Source of the DNA: Gnetum montanum
Taxonomy: Eukaryota > Streptophyta > Gnetopsida > Gnetales > Gnetaceae
Length of the DNA: 64,000 nucleotides
Direction of reading: 5' to 3'
NCBI GenBank assembly: GCA_015680685.1
Contig: MNCI01004172.1
Span: 1 to 64,000 of the forward strand
Part shown: positions 11,990 through 23,509 of the stretch, in pieces
Numbering within the stretch: the stretch's first letter is position 1
Layout: each line of letters starts with the position of its first letter
Translations under genes and position numbers: made by a program
Notes under the pieces: generated by a model
What the model was told of the DNA's origin: nothing
Databases searched by the model: none
The model's input: only the letters and a program-made list of their open reading frames with translations

Positions 11990-12640
11990 AATCTATTGGA
12001 AATGACTCTTTGTTCATTGAAAAAGGCTTCTTGAATCAACAGTCATGGCTTTTGAAGTCCAAAAGTTTGAGCATGAAATTCAAGACATACTGAGAACTTC
12101 CCAAGAGATCACCTATCCAAGTACTACTCTAGGATGAGCACGCTTAATTAGGAAATTTTTATCTCACTTACTACCAACTTGTCAATTTGATTTATTGTTA
12201 ATTTTTTGTCTCATTTTAATATTTGAATTTTTCTTTTAGCCCATCAAAATGTCAAATTCAAATTTTTCTATCATTTAATGCTTTTTGAAATTTCTCATTA
12301 ATTAATAGACTTTTAAAAATTTCCCATCAATTAACAGAAAATTTTTGAATGACAAAATTGCTAGAGAAGGTAGTATCTTCTAATGTTGATGGTTGCATCC
12401 ACTAGTGCCAATAGTGGCCAAAGAAGGCAGTATCCTCAAGTGTTGTTGGTGTTCCTAGCCACTGCAAATCCAAAATTTCTAATGGTAAGAGAAACAGCAA
12501 CAGATGCAACAACAACAATGGTGGAGAAGGAGGGAGTAGCAAACAATTGACACAATAGCAAGGCATCAGGCGAAGAACAAACGACAACGAGCATGCGATA
12601 ATAAGTAATGGAGAGTGTGGAAGGGTAGCACTAAGAAGGG
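11990..12640. repeat. Dispersed repeat related to 3660-4000, carries 5S-like copy B
   Basis: It shares AATGACTCTTTGTTCA, AAGGCTTCT, CTTCC(C/T)AAGAG and GCTTAATTA.GAAATT with the region after the Reina-like relic, in the same order. The section 12360-12600 has no recognised content. Confidence 0.7.
12094..12162 (-). pseudogene. 5S rRNA-derived segment (antisense), copy B
   Basis: The plus strand reads GAACTTCCCAAGAGATCACC, TATCCAAGTACTACTCT, then AGCACGCTTAA, matching the complement of plant 5S rRNA at about three of four positions over about 70 bases by eye. It is closer to 5S than copy A. A 5S-like internal promoter in an LTR is the known hallmark of Cassandra TRIM elements; here no short LTR pair or primer site was found around it. 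Confidence 0.75.
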
Positions 12641-13257
12641 CTTAGTAGGCTACATGCAGCTAGGCTAATCATGATGTTGCATGGCCAAGTTTTGTCATGT
12701 CTCGATTCCTAAATGATGCCACTAAATAACAAAGATGGTATCTTTTGTGGATGTGTAGTCTAGATTCAATTGTTCAAGAAAATCACTAGAAGGGTATCTT
12801 CTAGCTTATATAAATCATTTCAAATGTAAGGCATATCTAGCAGTGGTCCATGGTTATCCTTGGATCATGACTTCATGGTTCATCATTAGCTTGCAGTTAG
12901 CCTTTGATTTTGATTAGCCCTTTAGTTATCGTTTACTTTAATATTAAATGTGACATCCTATTCCTAAATGTCATGGGAAACATCAAATGTATAGTACATT
13001 TGACATTGTGTGTAAAGAAAATAATAGAGAAAATACAAAAGGAAAATGATAAAGAATTCTTTATTAATGTGGAATAGCATATCTAGGTCATTCTTTGAGG
13101 ATTCCATCAGGTTATCTTCCATTAGCATCTATTCCTTAAAGGCAATCTAGCATTTCCACCATGATTGGGCTTATAACTGGCCAAAAAGGATGGTCAATCA
13201 TCTTCCTACCCTACTTCACCCAACACTTATTACTCATCTTTATCGACTCTACAACTC
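12641..13257. other. Spacer before E1, no gene recognised
   Basis: AT-rich with no open frame. The last bases before E1 are AACTC, a poor match to AAACC after the right LTR, so the target duplication of E1 has decayed or the LTR edge is off by a base. Confidence 0.5.
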
Positions 13258-14182
13258 TAATGAGTGGTGAGGTACCCCTACACTCAACCATACGAATATG
13301 AGCATTACATGCACAATCCGGTCGAACTCCACAAACGGACTAGTTGTGGTATCTAGACAGTTATCCTTAGGTCACAATTCGTTGTCTTCCCACCTCAACT
13401 AGTGTTAACTTTGTCACATATGGTTTAGTCCAGAGTGAGGTGTATGATGTGTTTCTAAGCTAATGCTACTCCTGAAGACAATGGAAGATAATATTAACTA
13501 AGCTAAGAGAGAAAGGGTGAGAGAGAATCTAAGCTAGCCTAAGTGCAATGAGCATCCATTCCTCGATCATCCGTACACATCTTGGACTTCATGCACGACT
13601 ACCACTGGGATTACCAAGCACAGATCCTAGGTATGCTACTAGGTTACCAAGTAGTTACACTTAAATGCTCATAATCAAGTCATACTCATTCTGCATTTAA
13701 CAAAGGTTTAGGGTGAGAAGAGATTAACTAAGAAAGTAGTAAATAATAATTAATTAAATAATTAAGCTAAGTGAATGTTGCAATGATGAAGTAATCTCTA
13801 TCTTTATTTTTGGTCATGTGCGTGTCCAAGTACGTCACACTCGAATAAAGGTGTCATACAATTACAATCACCACACTGCGGGCATACATTGGGAGGAAAA
13901 GGGTTGAGAGAAAAACATAAACTAAAAACTTAACTCTAAACTAAGAAATGACTCCTAGAACAAGGAAAGTAGCCTCTTATTTATAGAAATTGAGGCAAGC
14001 AGCAATATTGCGTATGCGATATTACGGGGCAGACGTGATATCGTGGCTAATGTGATATCGCTGATGTCATATCACGGCTCCAATAACTGGGCCTAACAAA
14101 CCATGTCTTGTATTAGGGCTCCAATAATAGGGCTGTAATAACAGGGCTCCGATAACTGGGCCTAACAGACCATGACTCATCA
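13258..14182 (-). repeat. E1 3' LTR (left)
   Basis: It contains, on the minus strand, the TATA box TCTATAAATAAGAGGC (complement of 13976-13991) also present in E2 and E3 LTRs, and near its U3 end repeated GATATCG-type motifs and CCAATAACTGGGCCTAAC units (14080-14170). Confidence 0.9.
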
Positions 14183-14623
14183 TACCCCCATGACTGAATA
14201 ATAACTCATCCTCAAGTCAAAGAAAGTGAGGAACAAGTTCAATTGATTACACAGTGGATAGGTATGGGATTATTGACTGGTGAGAATGGGTTTATGCCGC
14301 AGTGTGGAGTCAAAAAAAATTGAGACACAACACAAAAGAAAATCCTATGATTACAAAATTGGATGGAACTCATGTAGTTCCTGGTGGTGGTGGCTCCTCC
14401 ATGGGTGTCTTTCCCTTTTCTTGAGCTCCAGGTCTTGGGATTTGATGGCGTTGAAGTATGGCCTGGAGTTTCTCCTCTTGTAAGGCCTTGAGTGTCTTGG
14501 CGTGCGTGTAAGTTGTGCTTGTGCCATAGAGGCATCCCAGTCAACCTTCTCTTTTTCTTCTGCCACCCTTTTATTCTCTATCAAAATTTTATTAAGTTAC
14601 TTGGTTCTGAAAGTGTCCAGCTA

Positions 14624-15136
14624 GTTCTAAGCAACCTTTGGCCCTATATTCAGAAGGTTTAATACTTTTGAAATGGCTTGAATAGAGAAATCAACAGTCA
14701 CACCACAAATGTTAACCGTGATGCCTTCTTCTTTGTTGTGCCAAAATTGGTACATTTTCCCTAAGTACCAGGCACCGCTTTTAGAGAGGGTAGGCCATAA
14801 TGGGGACCCTTTGAGGTGATCCCTAACAGCCTCTGAAGAAAATTCTGTGAAAGGTCCAAAGTTTAATTCCATGATCACTACAGTGAATATGGACCTTTCA
14901 TGGATGGTCTGAACATAATCATGGGGCAACGTGAGATATCGTCCCTGTTCAGACGCACCAGCAGCTCCTCCTTCCACCTACCTTGATTGTACAGTAGCAG
15001 GGTCTTCTTGGTGGATACTAAATGATTGTTCCTCCTACTCTACATGTTGTTCGGAAGGAACTTGTCCTTCACCTCTCCTAGGTCTTTTGATCACACATTG
15101 AGCAGGACCTTCCTGTTGTCCACATTTCGGGGCCAT
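14624..15136 (-). pseudogene. E1 extra ORF, putative plant-transposon protein (Transposase_32-like)
   Basis: From ATG at 15136 a frame of about 170 codons runs to TAG at 14624-14626 with two internal TAG codons that look like former CAG, the second just before the 116-residue open part. That part has hydrophobic blocks ending in MYQFWHNKEEG, ITVNICGVTVDFSIQAISKV and LNLLNIGP. The G-V-x-V-D-F-S-x-x-A-I pattern after an FYxN-like segment resembles the putative plant transposon protein family often found as an extra ORF in Athila/Tat-type elements, whose role is unknown. A following frame (14584-14351 and its shifts) looks like a frameshifted C-terminal tail rich in Glu, Gln and Pro. It lies between gag and the 3' LTR, where pol would be in an autonomous element. 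E2 and E3 lack it. Family assignment rests on pattern only. Confidence 0.55.
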
Positions 15137-17026
15137 TTGCAATCACATAGGGCCAATCATTAGTAAGGTTGTTACCAAAGTTAGGCTATACCTTATTGCT
15201 TGCCTTCATAGATTTACTTTATTTCCATGTGATGTTAATTATTGAAAGAACATGTCCCCGAAAGATTATAATGTTGAGTCCTCTTTGCTTAGGTGGTTTC
15301 CAAATTTAATTTTCTAGTATAGCTAAGGGGATGAAATTGTTTTTGACACATTCTATTCTTAATTTTACAACTAATTACCCTTAAATATTTCCTTCAAGCG
15401 ATGATGAATTTCAAAAAATTTATGTGCTATTCAGCATGTGCCCCTCACCCACGACTAAGCTGAACACTCCGGGTTCAAGTAGGTTCAGACGGAATGAAAA
15501 TCGGAGTACCAACGAGCAAGATATAGGTATAAAAGAAAGGGTCTCACAATCACAAGTCATAGAGAAAAATTCGAAAAACTCCCCCACGTGAATAATGGAA
15601 AATGATGGTAAGTGTTGTGGGGGGTCATGTATATATAGATTTTCATCGAAGTTAGGGCACTTATAGAATGTACCAAATTTTTAATAATATTTTTTTTTGA
15701 AATTAAACGATGTAAACTAAGGACATCTAGATGATTGTTAAAGGGTTCCAAGGTAATTCAACTAGTTCTGAAGGCACAAAAATTATGATAGTGTGGAATT
15801 TATCAATAAGGACCTCGAATGGTAGAGAAAAAGGCTATGTGATGGTTTATAGGAATGTGGAATCGGAGGGATAGTAATAAGGGAAAGAAAATCGTTGGCA
15901 ATATGCTAAGGGTAATAAATGGTATGTGGAAGATGGGTGATGAGTGTAAATTACAAAAATTATGCAAGTGGGTCCTCCCCAAAGTAGGTTCCAACCTTTA
16001 ATGCCCTTGCATAACCACACTTAAAAGTGTCCGTGGGCACTCAAAGGGTTAAATGTAATCCGCACTGGTTCCACAAAACACACACATGTAAATATCACCG
16101 GGATGAGGTAAGAATTCTACGCTATACGAGACATGAGCTACAATTATATGAATAGCAAGATGAGATGGAATATATAAGGGATTGTAGAGATTGGGACATG
16201 AGGAAACTAACTCAGGACACAATGAATCCTACATGTAAAGCATGATTAATGTGTCATTAACCCATCGTTCCAAGATTAGGACCAAGTCCATTCCTCTGAT
16301 CAATGGCACTGCATTATTTCATCCCATGATGAGCAACTATGAGAGTACCATATCAACAAGGCATACGATCACTTGGTGTTCTATTCAAGGGAGGAGTGAT
16401 TTTGGTTTTGTGGTACTTTTTGTTTCATTTTATTTTTCTTCTTCTTTTTTTCCCTCTTTACTGAATCCAGAGAAGTTGCCAACCTTCAGGCATGGGTGAA
16501 TGTCTTTCCAGTGGGACCCCCTAGAATAGCATTGGATTTTTGAGTGCCCTCTTGATTACTCTTACTCCCATTTTTTGTTAGATCTACAAGGATCTTAGTA
16601 CAACCATGTTGCATGATAACTCCCATAGACGTCACCAAAGAGAATCTGCAAGTCCCCTTGATGTCACACCCTAATCATTCCCTCCTGGTCTATCCTTCTT
16701 CATTTTGGGTACAATGAGCACAAAATTAATTTTGAGTTTTAAAAATGTCAAGAATATCACTGTACCCTCGATCAGAATCTCTTATTTGTAGAATGGATGA
16801 GTGGATGTAATGGGCTCACTATCCACATAATTGATCACTCGAGACTTGATAACATAGAACACACTTCAACCAACAATCCACATGAGTGTTTTATTCATAG
16901 ATGATATTACTTATAAAAATGTAAAAAGACAAAAAGATAAAACAAGAAATTGAAAAATGAAAAACTGGAAAACAAAAAGTTGTAAAATTGAAGAAAATAA
17001 AAAGTGGTTATAAATCCTGCTTGTTA
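15137..17026. other. E1 internal non-coding region
   Basis: No pol motif on either strand. The A-rich stretch 16915-17005 (T-rich in sense) corresponds in position to T-rich tracts behind protease in E2 and E3. ORFs here are short and not conserved. Confidence 0.6.
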
Positions 17027-17830
17027 CTAGAATGGGGGATATCCCCCATAACTAAACGGTTGAGGATGGCAAGGATTAATAAATGGAAGATGAGGATCCT
17101 TGCATGTTGGAAGTATTGAGACTTGGTCATACTTACCCCATCGGGGTTCACACACCTGATTATAGTAAGCATAGTGGGGAAATTTATGAGATGTGGTTCC
17201 CAAATAAAGAGTTGACCCACTATGATATTTGGGACCATTAGATGGTATGCAAGGATTGGAACATTGCCCTCCATGCCTGTGTTCATTGGGCCATATGGTT
17301 GTTGGAGTGTTAACTGGTGGCCATGATGAAGTAACATGAGGTGTTAGGTTCAAAGATAAGGGTGCACCACAGTGTTGGACTTGTGCTGAGTTGGAGGATG
17401 CAGTGGCCTTGGAATTATGTTGTCCCTTCTTATGGTCATGCTTAAAGAAGGGACACCTTCGATGTTGAGGAGGCCTCTCACTACTGTTGTTAACAGTAGC
17501 AGCACAAGTGACATTTGTCAGTTGTTGTTGTGGTGCAGATACCCTAGGAACAATTGGTGGCATTGTAGAAGAAGGGAAAGAATGAGATGTTGAAAATTAG
17601 GAGAAGTGTAAGGTGCATAAGGTGGTGGTTGTGTTGAGGACATGGGTTGATAGTATTGAGGAGAATGATAAGGCAGTGAGATAGAGTATGTTGGTCTAGT
17701 TGGAGAAATAGGGTATTGGACTAGATAAGCATTTGGATCCGGTTGATATGAACTGTGTCTCCAGTTTAGGGGTGGCTTCCCCCATGACTGGGATTTTTTC
17801 CACTGTGATCGAACACAGTATCTCTATATG
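17027..17830 (-). pseudogene. E1 gag C-terminal, Pro/Gln/His-rich tail
   Basis: The open part 17563-17027 (178 codons) is rich in Pro, Asn, His and Gln, with the motif CPFFKHDHKKGQHNSK, which resembles the Cys/His cluster CEICHYDHPKGCC of E2 gag but has lost most cysteines. The section 17830-17564 continues the same kind of composition (PNPNAYLV, YSISLP, YQPMS) with stops. It probably is the nucleocapsid-side tail of gag, which binds the RNA genome. No protease follows. Confidence 0.55.
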
Positions 17831-17880
17831 AACTCTAGATGTAACGTGCTTCCCCAATGCTTATATAAATGTAACAAGAT

Positions 17881-18093
17881 NNNNNNNNNNNNNNNNNNNN
17901 NNNNNNNNNNNNNNNNNNNNNNNNNNNNNNNNNNNNNNNNNNNNNNNNNNNNNNNNNNNNNNNNNNNNNNNNNNNNNNNNNNNNNNNNNNNNNNNNNNNN
18001 NNNNNNNNNNNNNNNNNNNNNNNNNNNNNNNNNNNNNNNNNNNNNNNNNNNNNNNNNNNNNNNNNNNNNNNNNNNNNNNNNNNNNNNNNNNNN
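17881..18093. other. Assembly gap (213 N)
   Basis: A run of N inside E1 gag. Frames reported across it are meaningless. Confidence 0.99.
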
Positions 18094-18879
18094 CCATCTA
18101 GCCATTTCTCCTTCTTCTTTTGCTACCTACTTAATAAGCTCTTGTAATTGATGGGTTCATTGTTCGTATAGTTGTCCTTGGGCATACATCCCTAGGATCT
18201 TTCTTGTTTAATCATGAATCCCATCAATGATATGGTACATTAGCCTTTCCTCAGAGAACTCATGGCCCAGACAGTTGTTTAACAGTGAATAATATCTTTC
18301 TAAGGCCATGTCCAAGGGTTCATGTTGTGCTTGTTTCCACTCTTGGATTTGTTTCCTCAAGGCTGACACTCTTGCGTAGGTTTGATATCTTTCATTAAAG
18401 AGTTCTACCATTGTTGGCCAACATCGTATTGAATTTGGTTTTAATGATCTATACCATACTTTTGCTTGGCCAACGTGTCATAGGAAAGAGCTTGAGTTTT
18501 TCCAGTTTTTATCAATGTTGTTCCATGTGCAAGCAATGTAGAAGGCTTGTAAATGTTGATGTGGATATAAGTCATAGCCTCCTGAAAATTTGGGAAAGTT
18601 GTTTAAGTCGAGCCTAGGTAGGCGGCTCTATTTACGATGCCTATGGGAGATTCGAATGACCTCTTGTATTTTCATTAGACTTGTAGTGGCCAATGGGGAT
18701 TCATTGTCATCAAGTAGGTTATGCTTTCGTGTGTTGGGATGATGTTGCTGTTGTTTATGTTTATAAGAAACCCCCACCTTGGGTTTCGTACTCCAATCTT
18801 CATTGTCATATAGTTCATTGGTTCTCCAATGAACTTCCTCATTAGGTGTGGTATTATTATCATCTTGTAGGAGAGGCAT
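18094..18879 (-). pseudogene. E1 gag, N-terminal and capsid part
   Basis: It starts MPLLQDDNNTTPNEEVHW at 18879. After a stop near 18631 comes NNFPKFSGGYDLYPHQHLQA, then at 18411-18208 the capsid core MVELFNERYQTYARVSALRK, ending HIIDGIHD, collinear with the E3 core at 53665. This is the retrotransposon gag family that forms the virus-like particle. It keeps the ATTSLMKIQEV junction without the TGA seen in E2 and E3. The gap at 17881-18093 cuts it off. Confidence 0.8.
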
Positions 18880-18996
18880 GATTGTGAAATTTGTGTGTGA
18901 ATTTATGTGTGACTTTTTATAATTACTTCTTTCTAAAAGATGTATCGTTAATTCCTATACAGTGACCTTGTATGATATAACTAATCTAGATAACTA

Positions 18997-19021
18997 GCAC
19001 CATCCCCAGAAATGGTGCCAA
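18997..19021 (-). promoter_or_regulatory. E1 primer binding site (tRNA-Asp type)
   Basis: On the minus strand directly inside the right LTR: TTGGCACCATTTCTGGGGAT, close to the plant tRNA-Asp complement TGGCGCCGTTGCCGGGGA with transition-type changes. This fixes the right LTR as 5' LTR. Confidence 0.8.
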
Positions 19022-19868
19022 TGATGAGTGGCGAGGTACCCCTAGACTCAACCATATGAATACGATCATTACACGCGCGATCCGGTCAAACTCTGTAGAT
19101 AGACTAGTTGTGGTATCTAGAAAGTTATCCTTAGGTCATAGTTCATTGTCTTCCCACCTCGGTTAGTGTTAACTTTGTCATGCATGGTTTAGTCTAAAGT
19201 GAGGTGTATGATGTGTTTCTAAGCTAATGCTACTCCTGAAGACAATGGAAGATAATATTAACTAAGCTAAGAGAGAAAGGATGAGAGAGAATCTAAGCTA
19301 GCCTAAGTGTGATGAGCATCCATTCCTTGATCATCCGTACACATCTTGGACTTTGTGCACGACTACCACTAGGATTACCAAGCACAAATCCTAGGTACAC
19401 TACTAGGTTACCAAGTAGTCACACTTAAATGCTCGTAATCAAGTTGTACTCATTTCACATTTAACAAGGGTTTAGGGTGAGAAGATATTAACTAAGAAAG
19501 TAGTAAATAATAATTAATTAAATAATTAAGCTAAGTGAACACTGCAATGCTGAAGTAATCTCGATCTTTATTTCCGGTCATGTGCATGTCCAAGTACGTC
19601 ACACTCAAATAAAGGTGTTGTACAATTACAATCATCACACTACAGGCATACACTGGGAGGAAAAGGGTTGAGAGAAAAACAAGAACTAAAAACTTAACTC
19701 TAAACTAAGAACTGACTCCTAGAACAAGGAAAGTAGCCTCTTATTTATAGAAATTGAGGCAGGCCACGATATCGCGGCTTCGATAACTAGGCCTAATAGA
19801 CCATGTCTTGTATCAGGGCTCCAATAACAGGGCTCCGATAACTAGGCCTGACAGACCATGACTCATCA
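19022..19868 (-). repeat. E1 5' LTR (right)
   Basis: It starts TGATGAGTGGCGAGGTACC and ends GACTCATCA. It is shorter than the left LTR mainly through loss of some U3 repeats (GATATCG and GGCTCC.ATAAC units). The TATA motif lies at about 19738-19755, minus strand. Confidence 0.9.
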
Positions 19869-20233
19869 AAACCCATCCCAATATGACTTCTAATGTCAAG
19901 GTATAAACACCATAGATTAAACCCCTAAAGGTCACCTCAAGAGATATGCCCATTATTACAATGCACCCTTTTAGGTCTTAATTACAACTTGTCCTTGCAG
20001 GTCTAATTACAATTATTACAAGATTTATTATGAAGCAATACTATCTTTGTTATGCATTTGCATTATTTAGAAATAAGGATGTGAAGATTTCATTCATTAA
20101 AGAATCATCACTTAGAGCCATAGTACTCATCCTCCTAAGAAGGGTCCCAAGAGGATTGGTAGATGAGTGAAAGCCTAACCTCTTTGAGTGGTTGTGCCTA
20201 GGCTTGAACCTAGGTCTTTGACTTGAAAAACAA
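19869..20233. other. Spacer between E1 and chromovirus H
   Basis: No coding sequence. GGCTTGAACCTAGGTC at 20203 resembles a pol III B box as in tRNA-derived SINEs, but no convincing A box, tail or repeat border is present. Confidence 0.4.
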
Positions 20234-22889
20234 TGTAACAACCCATATTTTTGGACATCCTTGGCATACATGATTTTTGTGAAAAATTTTATCCTTGTAC
20301 TTGTATGTTTAGATGTATGGTTACTTTGGTATATTTTATGCATTACATTGATGATGTTAATGATTATCCATGGGATTTTTCAAATTCTTGGTTAATGTTA
20401 TGTAATACTTAATATTTAATATATATATGTTATCATTATCATTTAGCAGTTATGTACTAATCATATTGTTAAGTGTGGTAGGATCTCATGAGATTTGATT
20501 TAGAACATGACATGGCTATAATTAATGGTTTGTTTAATTAATATTAACAAGGTATTCTAAGTGTGCATAGTATAAATAATAAATAGGTGGTTAATGATTC
20601 ACTATGTTCACATTTCTATTTTAGTATTAATTATATTTAGTTTTATCTTATTTTCTTTATTGAGAGGTTTTTGACTATATTTTAGTATTGCAAGATTTTA
20701 GGGTATTTTCTCTATGATGATTTTGGTATGGAAGGAAGTTACATGAGTGGGAGATAAAGTTAGGATAAAGATGGAAAATATTTATGGTAATTTTCTTTTA
20801 TTTTTTGTCAAAGTTTGGGCAATTGGTGTTTTTTTTCTCATTCCATGGTTTCCAATCAATCTTCATTAAAACTCCCATGGATCAATTCTTCCAAATACTT
20901 TGACAATCTAGAGAGGTGCTAAGAGATTGAAGTTAGGAAGTGCTGTAAAATTTCAGATTTGGTAGTACATATTGCTTGAATCTTTTGGCTTGCTTTTCTT
21001 TGTTTGCAATTTTCTTCATTCAAATCAAGAGGTGAGTTCTCTTGTCTTCCTCCCAATTAATGATTATAGGTTGTTGTATATATTTGTAGGATGGGTTATA
21101 TATATTTTTATCATATAAATCTAAAATTATTTGTGGATTAATGGATTTTCTTTTGAATGGATCAAATTTTGTTTGGGTAAATTTTATATGCCTAATTCTT
21201 AATTAATTATATTGTTGTTTCTATTGATTTTGGAGGTAGGATTTCTAGAGATTTTCATTAGTAGAATAGATAGAGCATAGAAACATGACTGTATCTATTA
21301 CATACGATTGATTTAGGATTCTTGATATAGATTTCTGAATTCCTATTAAAATGTTATATATTTTAAATGAGGGAACAATTCAAAAATATGTAGTATATTT
21401 TGAATTATATGTTATTCTTTTAGACCTATCCAAAATCGTAGGACTTTCTATAACATGGATTATTGAGGATATATCTCGAGCATGGCTAAGGATAAAACTA
21501 TGAAATTTTATTTGAATGTTTTTTTTTTATGTTTTAGCTTTTATATTCCATTGGAAGAAATAAAAAATGTTGTGTTTTTGTGAAAGTTATGAGTTTTCTC
21601 TCTATGCTATCCAAAATTTCATAGTTTCTGATAGCACATAATAAAAACTATATGTCTCTTAGATATTCTTAGAGCTTCCTCTGAAAATTTACCTATAGCT
21701 AGATTACTTGTATATCTTTCCAACCATTTTGGAATCTCTAAGAAATGATTTCCCATCATAGAGTTATTATTTTTTCTTTGACACTATTTATAATTTTATA
21801 GTTTCTAATGGTGCATAATAAAAACCACATATCTCCTAGATCTTACTAGATAATCTTCTAAAAATTTATCTATAAATATATTACTCTTCTAGCTTTTCAA
21901 CCATTATAGAATCACTAAAAAATAATTTTCAATCATAGAGTTATGATCTTTTTTTCTATGCTATCCATAATTTTACTATTTCTAATGGTGCCTAATAAAA
22001 ACCCCATATCTCCTAGATCTTACTATATAATTCTATAAAACTTTACTTGTAGATAGGTTCTCTTCTATCCTTAAAATTTGTTTTAAATCATACAGAAATA
22101 TTTTCTCATCATGGAGTTATGATATTTGTCTTGTTAGCTACTTTTTCCATTTTCTTCAACTTGATTCTCTAAGCTTAGATTCATGGTCTTATAACTCTTT
22201 ATTTTTTTTTTGATAAATGTCTCCCCAAATTTATAGTATAGAATAGGTATAGATATTTATTTATTTTGGATCTAGAAACATTATGAAAAATATAGGAATG
22301 GTGGATTTATAATAATTTTATCTATTCTCATACAATTAGGTGATGATCCAACTTTAGAATTGATTTTGGACTTAATAGTCATGATTCACCTTCTTGGTAA
22401 AGAAATTAATTCATGGTTTGAGTAGTGATATATATATTATTGTTAGCTATTGGTCTTGGGTCTTTTCATTATTTTGGCTCAATTAACTCATTTGGAAGTT
22501 ATAGTTAAGGATTCCTCTACTTAGATTGGTTGGCATATTGGGTTATTATTTAGGATTTATGAGATCTCTTTGGATGATGTTTTGTTTCTTGTTTAATGAT
22601 GAAATTTTATGATATTGACTTGGGTTTGATGACTTCATGCTATGCATCAAATTGGTATCCTTCTGAGGATCTCTTGGCTTGATGAATCTCTTTGATGAGA
22701 TGGATTCTTTTATTTTGGTTTTTTCCTCCACCATTAGTTTGGTTGACATGGTTGTATGTTGTTGGTTGTTTGGATGATGGAGCTAGCACTAAGTTTGCGT
22801 GGTCAGTTAAATTTGGGCTCCTTAGAGATGGTGTTGATGATTGATGCCCATTGTAGAGTGCACCAATGTGGCTCTTGTAGCAGGTCCCA
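20234..22889 (+). repeat. H 5' LTR, left part
   Basis: It is collinear with 33402-34002 plus 40882-42810 plus the first bases after 61983. It is interrupted by the LINE just after GGTCCCA (22883-22889), in the stretch that reads GGTTCCATCTTGTAGG in the 3' LTR. Confidence 0.9.
21584..22113. repeat. Three tandem units of about 177 bp inside the H 5' LTR
   Basis: Units at 21584-21760, 21761-21937 and 21938-22113 each begin (GA)GTTAT(G/T)A, contain TAGTTTCT(G/A)AT..TGCATAATAAAAAC or near variants and (A)TATCTCCTAGAT, and end in TTTTC..ATCATA. The same three units are at 41628-42155 in the 3' LTR. Confidence 0.85.
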
Positions 22890-23509
22890 ATGATAAGAAT
22901 TTTTTACAAAGATTTGCTCCCTCCTACTACTCTTCTATTAAACTAAAGGAGGGTGGGGTGGCCACAGGTTGTCTAGAGGGCCCTGTTGGCTACGATTGCA
23001 TGGTCCCCATGGACCGCTATCACGATGACAGCACAGACTATTGCTACATCATCCAAAAATTGGATCCACGCCACCCAAAACCGTCGCACCTTATCAAACC
23101 ATTGTGCCTTGTTACATGCCTTGTAAGAGGGATTAGACCTATTAAACCACAACCACCTTAAGAACCACAACCTCTAGAAGATTCGTTACCACAACCTGAG
23201 GGCCTGTAGATTCATGCCCACAATCGCATCTGTGACCTGAGAAACCCTACGAATGTTCAAAATCCTCCATGCCATGGTGCTCTTGCTTATGATCAAAACC
23301 AAACAGAATGTCACTCTAATCTTGAACGTGATATGTAAAAATAGACCTGTGATCTACAAAGACTCCACAATCTGAAATAATCAAACCAGGATCTGTAGGA
23401 CCAGGGACAGACCTATTCCAAGCTCAGGATCTAGAGAATCAATTTGGGGTTGTGGCTGGGCATCTTTGTGTTGCCGCTATGAAGAGGCTATGCTAGTAAG
23501 CATGTCACA

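Larger units (their letters stand above)
13258..19868 (-). mobile_element. E1: gag-bearing non-autonomous Athila/Tat-like LTR retrotransposon
   Basis: Two LTRs face the same way (13258-14182 and 19022-19868) with TGATGAG...CTCATCA termini; the left one starts TAATGAG by one transition. A primer site complementary to tRNA-Asp lies beside the right LTR (minus strand, TTGGCACCATTTCTGGGGAT) and a CATGGGGGTA polypurine tract beside the left one, so transcription runs leftwards. Inside are gag (18879 leftwards, broken by a 213-N gap), a Pro/Asn/His-rich gag tail (to 17027), a T-rich untranslated stretch (about 17000-16890) and a separate ORF (15136-14624). No protease, RT, RNase H or integrase motif is visible; part of gag is hidden by the gap, but 4 kb remain readable. 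It therefore depended on proteins in trans. Confidence 0.85.

Noticed and set aside
17824-18151. Long frames across the N block
   Set aside because: They are made of N and carry no information.
13253-19873. Target duplication of E1
   Set aside because: AACTC and AAACC differ at two of five positions; not claimed.
20195-20230. tRNA-derived SINE (B-box-like GGCTTGAACCTAGGTC)
   Set aside because: No reliable A box at the right distance, no tail and no second copy in the window.
22841-23161. 106-codon frame at the left edge of the LINE
   Set aside because: It begins in the H LTR and runs through the insertion border; a chance fusion with no known domain.
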